A DNA stretch of 64,000 nucleotides, taken from Chengkuizengella marina. GTDB lineage: Bacteria > Bacillota > Bacilli > Paenibacillales > KCTC-33759. Where the stretch lies: contig NZ_SIJB01000021.1 in the NCBI RefSeq assembly GCF_009910845.1, forward strand, positions 1 to 64,000, written 5' to 3'. Of the stretch, positions 7,704-17,045 are shown one piece after another; within the stretch, counting starts at the first letter, position 1; the number at the start of each line of letters is the position of its first letter. A model generated the notes under the pieces. That model did no database searches. It was not told where the DNA came from and worked only from the letters and a program-made list of their open reading frames with translations. The translations under genes and the position numbers were made by a program.

Positions 7704-8627
7704 TTATTTTACTTTTAATTCATTTGATAGGTATTTTTGAAATTTTTGCACTCTGTTACCAAAAAATTCAGTTACATATATATTATCTTGACGATCTACT
7801 GCGATTCCAATGGGATTAACAAAAATTCCGGGTTCACCTTGTGTTGAATCTGAGCCAGACCATGATGTCACATACTTACCCTCTTTAGTAAATACTTGAA
7901 TGCGATTACTAGAAAATTCAGTCACAAACACATTTCCTTGACTGTCTACAACAATGTCATTTGAACCGTCAAATGGCCCAGGCTCCCCCTTTGTAAAATC
8001 AGAACCAGACCATGATGTCACATACTTACCATCTTTAGTAAATACTTGTATTCGGTTACCTGAAAATTCGGCCACATATACATTATCTTGACTATCTACA
8101 AAGATACCATGAGGGTCCTTAAACCCCCCAGGTTCTCCCTTAGTAGAATCGGAACCCAACCATGATGTAATATATTCACCATCTCTAGTAAATTTTTGTA
8201 TACGGTTATAGCGACTATCAGTTACATACACATTATCTTGACTGTCTACTGCAATTCCACTAGGTTCTTTAAAATTTCCAGGCTGTCCCTTTGCAGAATC
8301 AGAACCCAACCATGATGTCACATATTCACCATCTCTAGTAAATTTTTGTAACCGGTTACTAAAAAATTCAATCACATACACATTATCCTCACTATCGACA
8401 GTGACACTGCTGGGACCATCGAAATCTCCAACATCTCCTCCTTGCCAGGATCTCAGATACCCTCCCTCACAATCAAACACTTGTATCCGATTATTCCAAA
8501 AATCATTCACATATATATTGTCTCTACTGTCTATCGCGATTCCATCGGGACCATCAAAATTCTCTATACCTCCACCTTTCCATTGGATGGAAAATCTAAT
8601 CTTCATAGAAAATGTTTGTTTCATCAT
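7704..8627 (-). CDS. NHL-repeat beta-propeller protein, 307 aa
   Basis: Six NHL-type blades are seen, each with the pattern GIAVDSQDNVYVTD-NRIQKF. Four consecutive units have an exact 150-bp (50-aa) period (CATGATGT at 7861, 8011, 8161, 8311) and are nearly identical at DNA level. This indicates recent duplication or gene conversion. There is no clear signal peptide and no enzymatic domain, so a binding or scaffold role for the propeller is the safest guess. AGGTGAGG precedes the start, and ATG at 8624 is equally possible. A promoter with tandem TTTGTGAG boxes ends about 33 bp upstream and the adjacent SARP-like two-component operon is the likely controller. Confidence 0.85.
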   Translation of the reverse strand: MMKQTFSMKIRFSIQWKGGGIENFDGPDGIAIDSRDNIYVNDFWNNRIQVFDCEGGYLRSWQGGDVGDFDGPSSVTVDSEDNVYVIEFFSNRLQKFTRDGEYVTSWLGSDSAKGQPGNFKEPSGIAVDSQDNVYVTDSRYNRIQKFTRDGEYITSWLGSDSTKGEPGGFKDPHGIFVDSQDNVYVAEFSGNRIQVFTKDGKYVTSWSGSDFTKGEPGPFDGSNDIVVDSQGNVFVTEFSSNRIQVFTKEGKYVTSWSGSDSTQGEPGIFVNPIGIAVDRQDNIYVTEFFGNRVQKFQKYLSNELKVK

Positions 8628-8659
8628 TATCCCTCACCTTTACGATACAGTTTATCAAA

Positions 8660-8694
8660 ATTATAACAAAAACCTCTCACAAACTTCTCACAAA
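8660..8694 (-). promoter_or_regulatory. NHL-gene promoter with 11-bp-period SARP-type direct repeats
   Basis: On the minus strand two TTTGTGAG boxes (8687-8694 and 8676-8683) are exactly 11 bp apart. They are followed after 10 bp by TATAAT (8665-8660), about 33 bp ahead of the NHL start codon. There is no ordinary -35 box. This geometry is what SARP-family activators use. Confidence 0.55.
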
Positions 8695-8915
8695 ACACAT
8701 CAGATTAGATGGATTTATTATGTCAATAAAATCAACATTTAATTTATTTATTTTAAAATCGAAAAGCTTTTCATTTTTTGTTCAATCAATCCTACCCTTA
8801 TTGTGATTATATTTTAAACAAACTACAATAACTAAAAAAATGAATGGAATATATATTGTATTTTTACTTCATACCCCCCTTTTTTAACTAAAGTTTATAT
8901 TTAAAAATTAGTAAA

Positions 8916-8950
8916 ATTATAACAGAAGTCACTCACAAATTTCTCACAAA
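8916..8950 (-). promoter_or_regulatory. Second copy of the TTTGTGAG/TATAAT element
   Basis: TTTGTGAG boxes at 8943-8950 and 8932-8939 show the same 11-bp period and the same 10-bp gap to TATAAT (8921-8916). It lies 256 bp upstream of the first copy. No convincing gene starts right after it, so it may give a long leader or be a regulator-binding site only. Confidence 0.45.
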
Positions 8951-9018
8951 AATATTAAAGATAGGCTTATAACAAAAAAACGGTATATTTTTGTATCCCT
9001 TCCCTCCTTAAATCATTT

Positions 9019-10140
9019 TCATATAAATTGTTGTATAAACTTCTGAGTTTCTATTGGTGGAGTTACTCCTAGTTCTTTCTTCAATAATTTAACATAAAAA
9101 TCGTAATGACTTTTTAAACGGTTCAAATCATCAGTCAAAGAATATAACTTTAATAGTATAAGATTACTTTGATCGTGTAAGGGATATAAGGATAAAAATG
9201 CTTTTAATGTTTTCTCTACAGCCTTTAACTTTCCTCTTCTATTATAAAAATTTGCTATATTCTGAGTTAATGTACTATAATGTTCTACTAACTGTTCCTC
9301 AATTCCTATTTTCCATAAATAATCCTTCAATCCGAATAAGGGACCTTTGAAGAGGTTAAAAACTCTTTCACTTTCAACAAAGTTTTCTTTAGATACAATT
9401 GAATTGTTATTAAAGTATTCTAGAAACATATCTAAATCACTTTTAATGGTGGACATATTTAAGATATAACCTTCATTTACCTTTTCTAAAGTGACGTTTT
9501 TACTGTTTTCTTTTAGTGTTTTTTTTAATCTGTAAATCGTGGTATGTAAATTGTGAATAGCACGATGATCCTCCATCTCTCCCCATAACAATTGGGTTAA
9601 TTCCCACTTACTAATCACTTGATTAGAATGAATGAGAAAGTAGGCAAACAGTTCTTCCGTTTTTCTTGTTGGCCATTTTATAATCGAGTTTTCACTCCCT
9701 CTCATTTCGAGAGTTCCTAAACATAAAATGGATTCCTCCTGTTTTTGAGGTGATCTTTCTTTGTTTATAAACAGTCTCCTGTGGTTTTTCATTAAACGCT
9801 TTGTTACTCGTTCAATCTCTTCTGGAGTCACAGGTTTTAAAATATAGTCAATTGCAGAGACTTTAAACGCTTCTAAAGCATAACGCTCATATGCTGTTGT
9901 AAAGACGATTTGAATATCCTCATCTACTTGAAGTATTTTTTTTGCTAATTCCAACCCCGTCATTCTTGGCATTTCAATATCCAAAAATGCAACATCTGGT
10001 TTTAATAACTGTAACTCGTTTAGTGCTTCAAGAGGATTGTTAAAACATCCTACAATCGATAAATGCTTGTTTTGGTCGATGACCATCTTCATTAAATTTA
10101 GAATCGGTTGTTCATCTTCTACAATCATTACTTTTAGCAA
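9019..10140 (-). CDS. Response regulator with REC, winged-helix and SARP-like BTAD output
   Basis: The start is placed at TTG 10140 because GGAG lies 8 nt before it; the ATG 21 nt upstream contains that ribosome site. The receiver domain (about 1-120) carries the phospho-acceptor Asp in VAFLDIEMP, plus TTAYE and KPV. An OmpR-type winged helix (about 140-235, TRKTEELFAYFL...LLWGE) and an AfsR/SARP bacterial transcriptional activator domain with TPR-like helices (about 240-370) follow. It lies 26 bp after the hybrid kinase gene, so the two form one operon. It probably activates the neighbouring NHL gene through the tandem TTTGTGAG sites. Confidence 0.9.
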   Translation of the reverse strand: MLKVMIVEDEQPILNLMKMVIDQNKHLSIVGCFNNPLEALNELQLLKPDVAFLDIEMPRMTGLELAKKILQVDEDIQIVFTTAYERYALEAFKVSAIDYILKPVTPEEIERVTKRLMKNHRRLFINKERSPQKQEESILCLGTLEMRGSENSIIKWPTRKTEELFAYFLIHSNQVISKWELTQLLWGEMEDHRAIHNLHTTIYRLKKTLKENSKNVTLEKVNEGYILNMSTIKSDLDMFLEYFNNNSIVSKENFVESERVFNLFKGPLFGLKDYLWKIGIEEQLVEHYSTLTQNIANFYNRRGKLKAVEKTLKAFLSLYPLHDQSNLILLKLYSLTDDLNRLKSHYDFYVKLLKKELGVTPPIETQKFIQQFI

Positions 10141-10166
10141 TCTTATCACTCCTTTTAGCATTATTG

Positions 10167-13100
10167 TTACATCGCTTTAGGCAACCTTAATGTGACCTTT
10201 GAACCTTCATCTTTTACTGAATTGATGTCGATGAAAGATCCAGAAATTGATTCTAAACGTTTCTTTATATTCGTCATACCGATCCCTGCGTTGTCAATTT
10301 CACCTTGTGCGAATTGTTCAAGAATATCTTCCGACATCCCCACACCATTATCCTCTATAACTACTTCTATCCTCTCATTTTTTTCATAGATGGTTAACGA
10401 AACATAACCCTCTCCCTCTTTTTCAAAAAGACCATGGCGGATGGCATTTTCTACGAAAGGTTGAATACAAAGAGATGGAACAACATAGTTTTTCAGACTT
10501 TCTTCCATATAACAACTGAAATTAAATTGATCGAACCTAGCTTTCTCAATTTCAACGTAGGCTTTAATTAAGTCTACTTCTTTATGAAGTGGGACAAACA
10601 TGGATGTTTGATCGGAACTATAAATCATTCTTAAATATTGACTTAACTTGTTTAATAAGTAGGCTGCTTTTTGTCCATCTGTATAACAATAAGAGATAAT
10701 GTTACTCATGGCATTATATAAAAAGTGTGGTTTAATTTGGGCTTGTAAAAAAGCCATTTCATGATGAAACGATTCTTCCATAGAGGTTTTCATTGAAAGC
10801 AAGGTTTGAATTCTAGCTAAAATCGTATTCGTATCAAAAGGTTTAGTAATATAGTCATTCCCTCCTACATTAAAACATAATTCAATATCTTCAGGTCGAT
10901 CCATCACCGTTGCAAATAATATGGGAAGTTCAGACATGGAATGAGTTTTCCGTATCACCCTACAGAGATCAATCCCTGACATGATAGGCATCATCACATC
11001 CAATATGGCAAGATCAATTTTGTTGTATTTTCCCATCTTGCTCAGTGCTTCCTTCGCAGAAAAAGCGGTGATGAGATTATATCCATACCTAGATAAAAAA
11101 TGAACCAATACTTTGATGTTGATAGATTCATCATCTACGATGAGAATTGTTTTGTCATGCTCTCTTACTCTATCAAAATCATGTTCTGGCATATTAATAA
11201 AATCTATTGGAATGTGAGATTCTTTATAGGAATCATCGCTGGCTTTTTGTCTTGAGTATTCTGCTTTTGGCAGGGTAAAAGCAATTCTCGTTCCTTTTCC
11301 GACTTCAGACCAATCTACCCAGATTTCACCCTTCATTTTATCAATAAGCTGTCTACTAATATATAAACCTAATCCCATACTTTGATACTCACCTTGATGA
11401 GATAGTTTATCCAATTGTTCAAAATAACCAAAGATCTTCTCCTGCTTATCTTCTGGTATTCCAATTCCTGTATCCTCTATATAGACATACACCTTGTCAT
11501 CTACTTTTTTTGAAGATACAGTAATTTTCCCATTCTCTGTATGTTTAATTGCATTATCAATCAAGTTATATAAAATTTGCCTAAGTCTATTTTCATCTGC
11601 AACAACAAATCTCGATTCGTTTATGTTATTCATTAACTGAATAGGTTTACCTTCAGTTTCAAAGGTTAATACATCACAAACAATTTGAGCAGTTACTTTA
11701 ATATCAACCGTATTGGTGTATAATCTTAGTTCTCCATTTTTCAAGCATGTAACATCAATTAAATCGTTAACTAGATTGGAAAGTTTTATTGAAGAATCAT
11801 GGATGAGGGAAAGGCTCTCATTGTATTCCTTTGGTATCTTACCCTTCCCTTCATCAATTAAAAAGGAAGAGATATTCATAATCCCGTGCAATGGTGTTTT
11901 TAATTCATGAGAAGTTTTTGCTAAAAATTCATCCTTCACTTGATCAACTTTTAGCAACTCTTGGGATAATTGTTCATTTCTCTTGAATGCATTAGAAAAC
12001 CGTAAAGACATTAATAGTGCGAACATTAACAATAAAACAAAAGGTTCAAAAGGAATCTGAGTAAAAAAACTATCAACCCTTATGAACTTCGCAATTGAAG
12101 TTTTTATCATATGTAAACTCATTGCAAGAACCCCTACAATCAAATATACGCTACCTTCCGTTTTATTAAAAAAAGCCAAAATCATAACATACAAAGCATA
12201 TAACATTAAAAACAATCTAAAAAAAGTGGTTATACTTATTACCCATAATGGAGTATATTGGAGGAAAAGTAATTCATAAAGCATAATGGTAAAACCTATT
12301 GCAACTAAAAACCACATAAACTTCTTTGAAGACAAATGTTTAAATGCTGTATGGATATATAATATTAAGGATAAGCTTGAAACCATAGAAGATCCAAACA
12401 AAAACCTTAACATAACCCAATCAGGAGTGTTAGGAAAAACCATGTGCCAGGCTACTCCCTCACCATGTAACGCATTAAATGCCGCATTGGTTAAACAATA
12501 GATTGAGAAATACAGTAAAGAATTGTCTTTTTTCCTTTGAGAATATAGTCCAAAAAAATATAGACCCATAATAAGAAAAATACTAATGGCAATCCAATCA
12601 TTCATTACCGATAGATCCCTAGATTGAGATATTTGCTGTTGAGTGCCAAAATATTGAGAGGTAAAGAGACCACCTGCAATGATAGGAAAATTGTAATTAG
12701 CCACCTGCAAGATAATTTCATTCATACCAGTCTTTATAGTGAAATATCGGTTGTACGATTCAGATTCAATACTAGATGAGTAATCATTAGAATCACCACT
12801 TGAACCTATCAACTCTCCATTCACAAATAATTTATTGGGTCTAAATATACCAGATGTTCGAATACCAAAAATCTGATTTTCTTCATTTATGTTTATTATT
12901 TTCAACCTAAAAGTCGCTTTCCCTAAGGCATTCATGGAGTGATCAACGAGATCATATTTAGCCCAAGATATGTCTGGAACAGAAACCATTTGAGGTTTCT
13001 TCTCATTATGTTGACTTTTAACGAAATCAACAGGCTCTAATACTAAATTCGGATAAAACTCCCACTCTCCATCGAGAGGGACTTTTCCTTGCTCATTAAA

Positions 13101-13241
13101 ATCCCATTGCGATAAATCTAATAGTCCTTTTTCTGCTATTGGAGTCTCTTTTTTCTTATGAGATGCAAATAAAAACATTGCTACTAGGATTGCAAATGTT
13201 AATAAGATTAGAAATAATATTGTAATCAGTTTAATTTTCAT
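10167..13241 (-). CDS. Membrane hybrid sensor kinase with two kinase modules (HisKA and LytS-type)
   Basis: The ATG at 13241 is preferred because GAGGTG lies just ahead; a GTG 21 nt upstream is the alternative. Architecture in order: membrane helix, extracellular 7TMR-DISM-type jelly-roll domain (about 50-200), seven helices (about 215-415), HisKA with phospho-His in SHELKTPLHG (about H445), HATPase_c (NLIDNAIKHT, DTGIGIP, GLGLYIS), receiver with Asp in LAILDVMMP (about D748), then a second LytS/HisK kinase with IKPHFLYN (about H839) and its own ATPase (FVENAIRHG, EDNGVGM). All catalytic motifs look intact. Co-transcribed with the response regulator downstream. The ligand is unknown; the jelly-roll suggests a carbohydrate or similar extracellular cue. 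Confidence 0.92.
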   Translation of the reverse strand: MKIKLITILFLILLTFAILVAMFLFASHKKKETPIAEKGLLDLSQWDFNEQGKVPLDGEWEFYPNLVLEPVDFVKSQHNEKKPQMVSVPDISWAKYDLVDHSMNALGKATFRLKIININEENQIFGIRTSGIFRPNKLFVNGELIGSSGDSNDYSSSIESESYNRYFTIKTGMNEIILQVANYNFPIIAGGLFTSQYFGTQQQISQSRDLSVMNDWIAISIFLIMGLYFFGLYSQRKKDNSLLYFSIYCLTNAAFNALHGEGVAWHMVFPNTPDWVMLRFLFGSSMVSSLSLILYIHTAFKHLSSKKFMWFLVAIGFTIMLYELLFLQYTPLWVISITTFFRLFLMLYALYVMILAFFNKTEGSVYLIVGVLAMSLHMIKTSIAKFIRVDSFFTQIPFEPFVLLLMFALLMSLRFSNAFKRNEQLSQELLKVDQVKDEFLAKTSHELKTPLHGIMNISSFLIDEGKGKIPKEYNESLSLIHDSSIKLSNLVNDLIDVTCLKNGELRLYTNTVDIKVTAQIVCDVLTFETEGKPIQLMNNINESRFVVADENRLRQILYNLIDNAIKHTENGKITVSSKKVDDKVYVYIEDTGIGIPEDKQEKIFGYFEQLDKLSHQGEYQSMGLGLYISRQLIDKMKGEIWVDWSEVGKGTRIAFTLPKAEYSRQKASDDSYKESHIPIDFINMPEHDFDRVREHDKTILIVDDESINIKVLVHFLSRYGYNLITAFSAKEALSKMGKYNKIDLAILDVMMPIMSGIDLCRVIRKTHSMSELPILFATVMDRPEDIELCFNVGGNDYITKPFDTNTILARIQTLLSMKTSMEESFHHEMAFLQAQIKPHFLYNAMSNIISYCYTDGQKAAYLLNKLSQYLRMIYSSDQTSMFVPLHKEVDLIKAYVEIEKARFDQFNFSCYMEESLKNYVVPSLCIQPFVENAIRHGLFEKEGEGYVSLTIYEKNERIEVVIEDNGVGMSEDILEQFAQGEIDNAGIGMTNIKKRLESISGSFIDINSVKDEGSKVTLRLPKAM

Positions 13242-13378
13242 GTTCCACCTCATAAAATCCACTTAATAAAATCTTATTTAATTTAAAGTTTTTAAGCTGA
13301 AACGGAATAAAGTAATAAAATAGATGAAAACCCTAGAAAACTTACTACAATAATAAGCTCCCTCCTTTTATAAAAAGA

Positions 13379-13434
13379 TAGTCATGCTTACATGACAGGG
13401 ATTCAAAGTTTACACTTTGCTTCATTCATGACTA
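13379..13434. other. Branched inverted-repeat structure between tetR and the kinase gene
   Basis: TAGTCATG (13379-13386) pairs with CATGACTA (13427-13434), enclosing a CAAAGT/ACTTTG hairpin (13404-13419). It could end the tetR transcript or be a leader structure of the kinase operon. No T-run is obvious. Confidence 0.35.
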
Positions 13435-13443
13435 CCCTATCGT

Positions 13444-14016
13444 TTAATTTTTAAATTCTATTCCTCTTACGAATACTTTTACTATTGTTTCAAGATATTG
13501 CTCACGTTGTGGAATATTGAATAAACCTTCTTCTTTATGATTTTCATTGAAAAAAAATGATCCTTGCAAACTTGAAAAAAATAAAACAGATAATAAATCA
13601 TTATCATAAGGAATAACTTTTCCCATCTTTTGCATTTTCAATAAATAATCTTGAAATAAGTCATTTAATTCCTTTCTATTAGGTATAAACTCAAATGAAT
13701 CCGTTCTCATAAAAAACTTCATAAAGTAATATTTATCTTCATCTATATTGATTAGCATTTTTGTAAGATCGAGCATATCCTTTTCAAGATCATAAATAAC
13801 AGCATTTTTGAAATAGTTAGTAAGATAAGACTGTATGGTTATCACATTACTCAATGCTGTTTCAAGAATTTTTTCTTTAGATCCAAAATGACGATATATG
13901 GTTAACTCATTGATTCCTACATCTGCAGCAATCATCTTTACCGTTGTAATTTGATAACCGTTTTCTGCAAATAGTCTAACACTGGCTCTCATGATCTTTT
14001 CCTTTGTGTTACTCAT
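13444..14016 (-). CDS. TetR/AcrR-family transcriptional regulator
   Basis: The start is set at ATG 14016 because AGGAG sits 8 nt ahead; upstream codons lack a ribosome site and run through the promoter. The 190-aa product has the TetR helix-turn-helix (IMRASVRLFAENGYQITTVKMIAADVGINELTIYRHFGSK, split here by residues 8-48) followed by an all-helical ligand/dimer domain of unknown specificity. Its promoter carries an odd-centred palindrome, TATACT-T-AGTATA (14038-14050), overlapping a -10-like TATACT, which suggests autoregulation. No transporter or enzyme target is adjacent on the same strand. Confidence 0.85.
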   Translation of the reverse strand: MSNTKEKIMRASVRLFAENGYQITTVKMIAADVGINELTIYRHFGSKEKILETALSNVITIQSYLTNYFKNAVIYDLEKDMLDLTKMLINIDEDKYYFMKFFMRTDSFEFIPNRKELNDLFQDYLLKMQKMGKVIPYDNDLLSVLFFSSLQGSFFFNENHKEEGLFNIPQREQYLETIVKVFVRGIEFKN

Positions 14017-14037
14017 TTTATCGCTCCTAAATATTAC

Positions 14038-14050
14038 TATACTTAGTATA
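14038..14050. promoter_or_regulatory. Palindrome in the tetR promoter, candidate auto-operator
   Basis: TATACT T AGTATA lies 22-34 bp ahead of the start codon and overlaps a possible -10 element on the minus strand. Confidence 0.4.
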
Positions 14051-14178
14051 AATAACTTCATATCTTTTACTAATGATGATTTCATAGTACTATTTGATTA
14101 TAAAATAATTACAATGAAAAGTGTTGTAAAATAAAAACTTTTTATGGAATTAGTTTACTAAATTTTGGTATAAATAAT

Positions 14179-14204
14179 AAAACACCTAAATTAATAGGTG
14201 TTTT
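14179..14204 (-). terminator. Terminator of the radical SAM gene
   Basis: AAAACACCTA and TAGGTGTTTT pair around AATTAA. It is flanked by A and T tracts, so it may work in both directions; the gene ending at 14371 reads toward it. Confidence 0.7.
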
Positions 14205-14370
14205 CATAATAAATTGTTTTTCACTTAAGTTTCCCAAATAAATGCAAATAACTTTATTAAGAATTCCATTATATCCCTCCTCAATTTGTATTTTATTCCT
14301 TAAAATTAACTGTAATTACATAAATATTTCTATAAAATTATGTTTTTTTCCTCTCCTTATAAGGCAAATG

Positions 14371-16140
14371 CTAAACTTGTAATTGTAGTTTATTCTTTAA
14401 ATCCACCGTATAAGCCTCAGTTTTTTTATTCATGCCCGTTTGAAAACTTACGATAAGTAATGTATAGGGCTCGGTATGAATGATTCCCTCTTTCGTAAAA
14501 GCTTCATAGTCAAAAGGCAGAACTTCAAGTACAACATGTTTGAACATATCTTTTTCACTCAAGTGTAATTTGACAAATGAATCAGATACAACTTCAGGTT
14601 TTTCTGCAATCCGCTTCATGTAATATGCATGTTGTTTTTTATCTAAAGTTGGTTCCCACCAAATTTTACGCGGTTTATATTTATGGTTTAGAAAATAGTC
14701 TAGTTTCATTAGACCTTCAATTACTTTTATACTTCTCATGTTACGATGTTTTAAAAATGACAATAATCTTGTAAATAAGTTCTCTAACTGGTGTCCAATT
14801 TTTTGCCAACCCTGCTCTTCCCAATAATCACCGAAGTCTTGAAAAAAATCAAAAGCTGAATCAAATTCATGTTGAATTAAATATTCTAACGTATGATCCA
14901 TGCGATGTGCATTCCAATATTTTTCTAATACGTCCTCCACCCTTTTAATGCGAACGATGTCTGAAAACGACATCATATCATTTTCTAACATTTCATATGG
15001 AGCCCGATCCATGTACTTATATCCATACTTATGCGCTGTATTACGCATTCCTGTTCCACGAAGCATTTTTAAAAATCCTAATTGTAATTCCTCTGGTCTT
15101 AATTCAAAAACATCGTTAAACGTTTTTCTAAATGAGGTGTAATCTTCTTTCGGCAATCCTGCAATTAAATCTAAATGCTGATCTATTTTTTTGCTTTCCT
15201 TTACCTTTGTTACCGTTCTTGAAAGCTTTTCAAAGTTTTGACGTCTTTGGATTAAATCGTTTGTTTCATCATTTGTAGACTGTACACCAATTTCAAAACG
15301 GAAGATGCCTTCAGGTGCATTTTCAGATAAATAATCCAGCACTTCTGGACGCATAATATCTGCTGTAATCTCAAACTGAAAAACACATCCCTGATGATTT
15401 TCAATTAGAAACTCGAAAACCTCCATCGCATAGTCTCTTTTAATGTTAAACGTTCTATCCACGAATTTAATCAGTTTCGCACCTGACTCAATTAAAAATA
15501 ACAAATCTTCCTTTGTTCTCTCTATATCAAAATAACGGACGCCAACTTCAATACTAGATAAACAAAATTGGCAGCTAAAAGGACAACCTCTACTCGTTTC
15601 AAAATACACAATGCGATTGGTAACATTATGTAAATCTTCTTGAAATCGATATGGGGTTGGAATGTCATTTAAATTTAGTTTAGGTCGAGGAGGATTAATG
15701 ATGACTTCCTGTTCTTTTCGATAAGCCATACCGTATATAAAATGATATTTTTGCTCGTTTTGTAATTCCGTTAAGAGATGATGAAAAGTCTCTTCCCCTT
15801 CACCCATCACAATAAAATCAACTTCAGGTATTCGTTTCATCCAATAATCTGTATCATAAGAGACTTCAGGTCCACCTAACACAATTTTAAGCTCTGGTTT
15901 TATTTTCTTTAACATTTCTATCACTGTAATCGTCTCTTCAATGTTCCATATATAACAGGAGAAACCTATCACATCAGCATCTTTTTGGAAAAGATCAGAT
16001 ACAATATTCATCACTGGATCTTTAATCGTGTATTCAGCCATTTGTATATCAAAATCTTTTTCACTAAATGCTTTTAAATATCGCAAGGCTAGACAAGTAT
16101 GAATATATTTTGCATTTAACGTAGATACAACCACTTTCAT
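14371..16140 (-). CDS. B12-binding domain radical SAM protein (DUF4080 family)
   Basis: The N-terminal 140 residues look like a cobalamin-binding Rossmann domain (DVIGFSCYIWN, KIVLGGPEVSYD). A radical SAM domain with the cluster motif SRGCPFSCQFC (C186, C190, C193) follows, then the DUF4080 C-terminal region (about 380-589). Family members use a 4Fe-4S cluster and S-adenosylmethionine; the substrate is not known. The 589-aa length is normal for the family. GAGGT lies about 10 nt ahead of the ATG. It is monocistronic, with divergent tetR at 16450 on the other side of a shared upstream region. Confidence 0.9.
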   Translation of the reverse strand: MKVVVSTLNAKYIHTCLALRYLKAFSEKDFDIQMAEYTIKDPVMNIVSDLFQKDADVIGFSCYIWNIEETITVIEMLKKIKPELKIVLGGPEVSYDTDYWMKRIPEVDFIVMGEGEETFHHLLTELQNEQKYHFIYGMAYRKEQEVIINPPRPKLNLNDIPTPYRFQEDLHNVTNRIVYFETSRGCPFSCQFCLSSIEVGVRYFDIERTKEDLLFLIESGAKLIKFVDRTFNIKRDYAMEVFEFLIENHQGCVFQFEITADIMRPEVLDYLSENAPEGIFRFEIGVQSTNDETNDLIQRRQNFEKLSRTVTKVKESKKIDQHLDLIAGLPKEDYTSFRKTFNDVFELRPEELQLGFLKMLRGTGMRNTAHKYGYKYMDRAPYEMLENDMMSFSDIVRIKRVEDVLEKYWNAHRMDHTLEYLIQHEFDSAFDFFQDFGDYWEEQGWQKIGHQLENLFTRLLSFLKHRNMRSIKVIEGLMKLDYFLNHKYKPRKIWWEPTLDKKQHAYYMKRIAEKPEVVSDSFVKLHLSEKDMFKHVVLEVLPFDYEAFTKEGIIHTEPYTLLIVSFQTGMNKKTEAYTVDLKNKLQLQV

Positions 16141-16321
16141 ATATATAAATACCTCAATTTCTATTCATTTTTAACATACTTCTTTTTGGGTATATTTTAA
16201 TATTATTTTCGCCTAAAACATATGGTACCATTCTTTGAAACAAAAGCAATGATTTAGAACATTTTTCAAGAAACCAAAAAAATAGCACAGGTCTTGACAT
16301 AAAACGTTTTTTCTGATAATT

Positions 16322-16341
16322 TTGAATGAACGTTCAATCAA
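16322..16341. promoter_or_regulatory. TetR-type operator upstream of tetR (copy 1)
   Basis: TTGAATGAACGTTCAA palindrome with core TGAACGTTCA (16327-16336). The same sequence occurs at 17046-17065 downstream of the tetR gene, giving two sites bracketing the regulator. Confidence 0.7.
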
Positions 16342-16449
16342 AAAACTTTCCGATTGATGAGCCTGTTAGACAATGGCAAGGGGTAGTGGCACTAATACTT
16401 TTTTCATTAAAAAATTATATTAAAGTGCAAGAAAGGGGAAATACAATCC

Positions 16450-17028
16450 ATGAAAAATAATGACAGTAATACGAAACAAAAAATAGTAGATGCTGCATAT
16501 AAAGTATTAGCAGAACAAGGATATGATAAAACATCAATGAAGCAGATTGCCAAAGAAGCTGGCGTTGCTCAAGGCCTCATTAACTATTATTTTGAAAGTA
16601 AAGAAGACCTGTTATTTCAATTGTTTCATGAAGAAAGTTGCAGGTATAGTGAAGAGTTATCTAAGCTTTCTAATATTCCTATCTCTGATAAGTTTATTCA
16701 TCAAGCACTGCAAGTACCTAAAAAATTAGTGATGGATCACCCTGAATGGCATCGTTTAAGATTTGAATTATTTGCGATAGGTCTCCGTTCAAATAGAGGA
16801 GCTCAAGAAATAACCCGAAGTTCAAAAATGGATCGTGAACAGACAATAAATGAACTATCAAGACTCGAAATCAATGAACAAATAAACATACAAGGACTGG
16901 CTAGAATTATTACCGCAGTGATGGATGGATTATCATTGCAAATGATGGTGGATCCAGAATTCGAAGCTGATTCAGCTTATGAGACTTTTGCTAAAATGAT
17001 TGAGATATATCTCTCCAAAAAAGAGTAA
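16450..17028 (+). CDS. TetR/AcrR-family regulator controlling itself and the flavin oxidoreductase
   Basis: The 192-aa protein has a clear TetR helix-turn-helix at about 10-55 (IVDAAYKVLAEQGYDKTSMKQ, then AGVAQGLINYYFESKEDLL) and a helical C-terminal effector domain. An AAGGGG ribosome site precedes the ATG. Identical palindromes TGAACGTTCA occur in its own promoter and in the 100-bp gap before the next gene, so it most likely represses both. The site resembles B. subtilis FadR-type TGAATGA half sites, which hints at an acyl-CoA or hydrophobic effector, but that is inference only. Confidence 0.9.
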   Translation: MKNNDSNTKQKIVDAAYKVLAEQGYDKTSMKQIAKEAGVAQGLINYYFESKEDLLFQLFHEESCRYSEELSKLSNIPISDKFIHQALQVPKKLVMDHPEWHRLRFELFAIGLRSNRGAQEITRSSKMDREQTINELSRLEINEQINIQGLARIITAVMDGLSLQMMVDPEFEADSAYETFAKMIEIYLSKKE

Positions 17029-17045
17029 TTTTTTTTATTTTTAAA

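Noticed and set aside
7861-8460. Regular 150-bp repeats that could suggest a CRISPR-like or other repeat array
   Set aside because: They are in frame, translate to NHL blades and have no unique spacers.
8822-8900. Small gene after the second TTTGTGAG promoter (G-rich site followed by ATGAAGTAA)
   Set aside because: The frame is two codons long and no longer frame follows.
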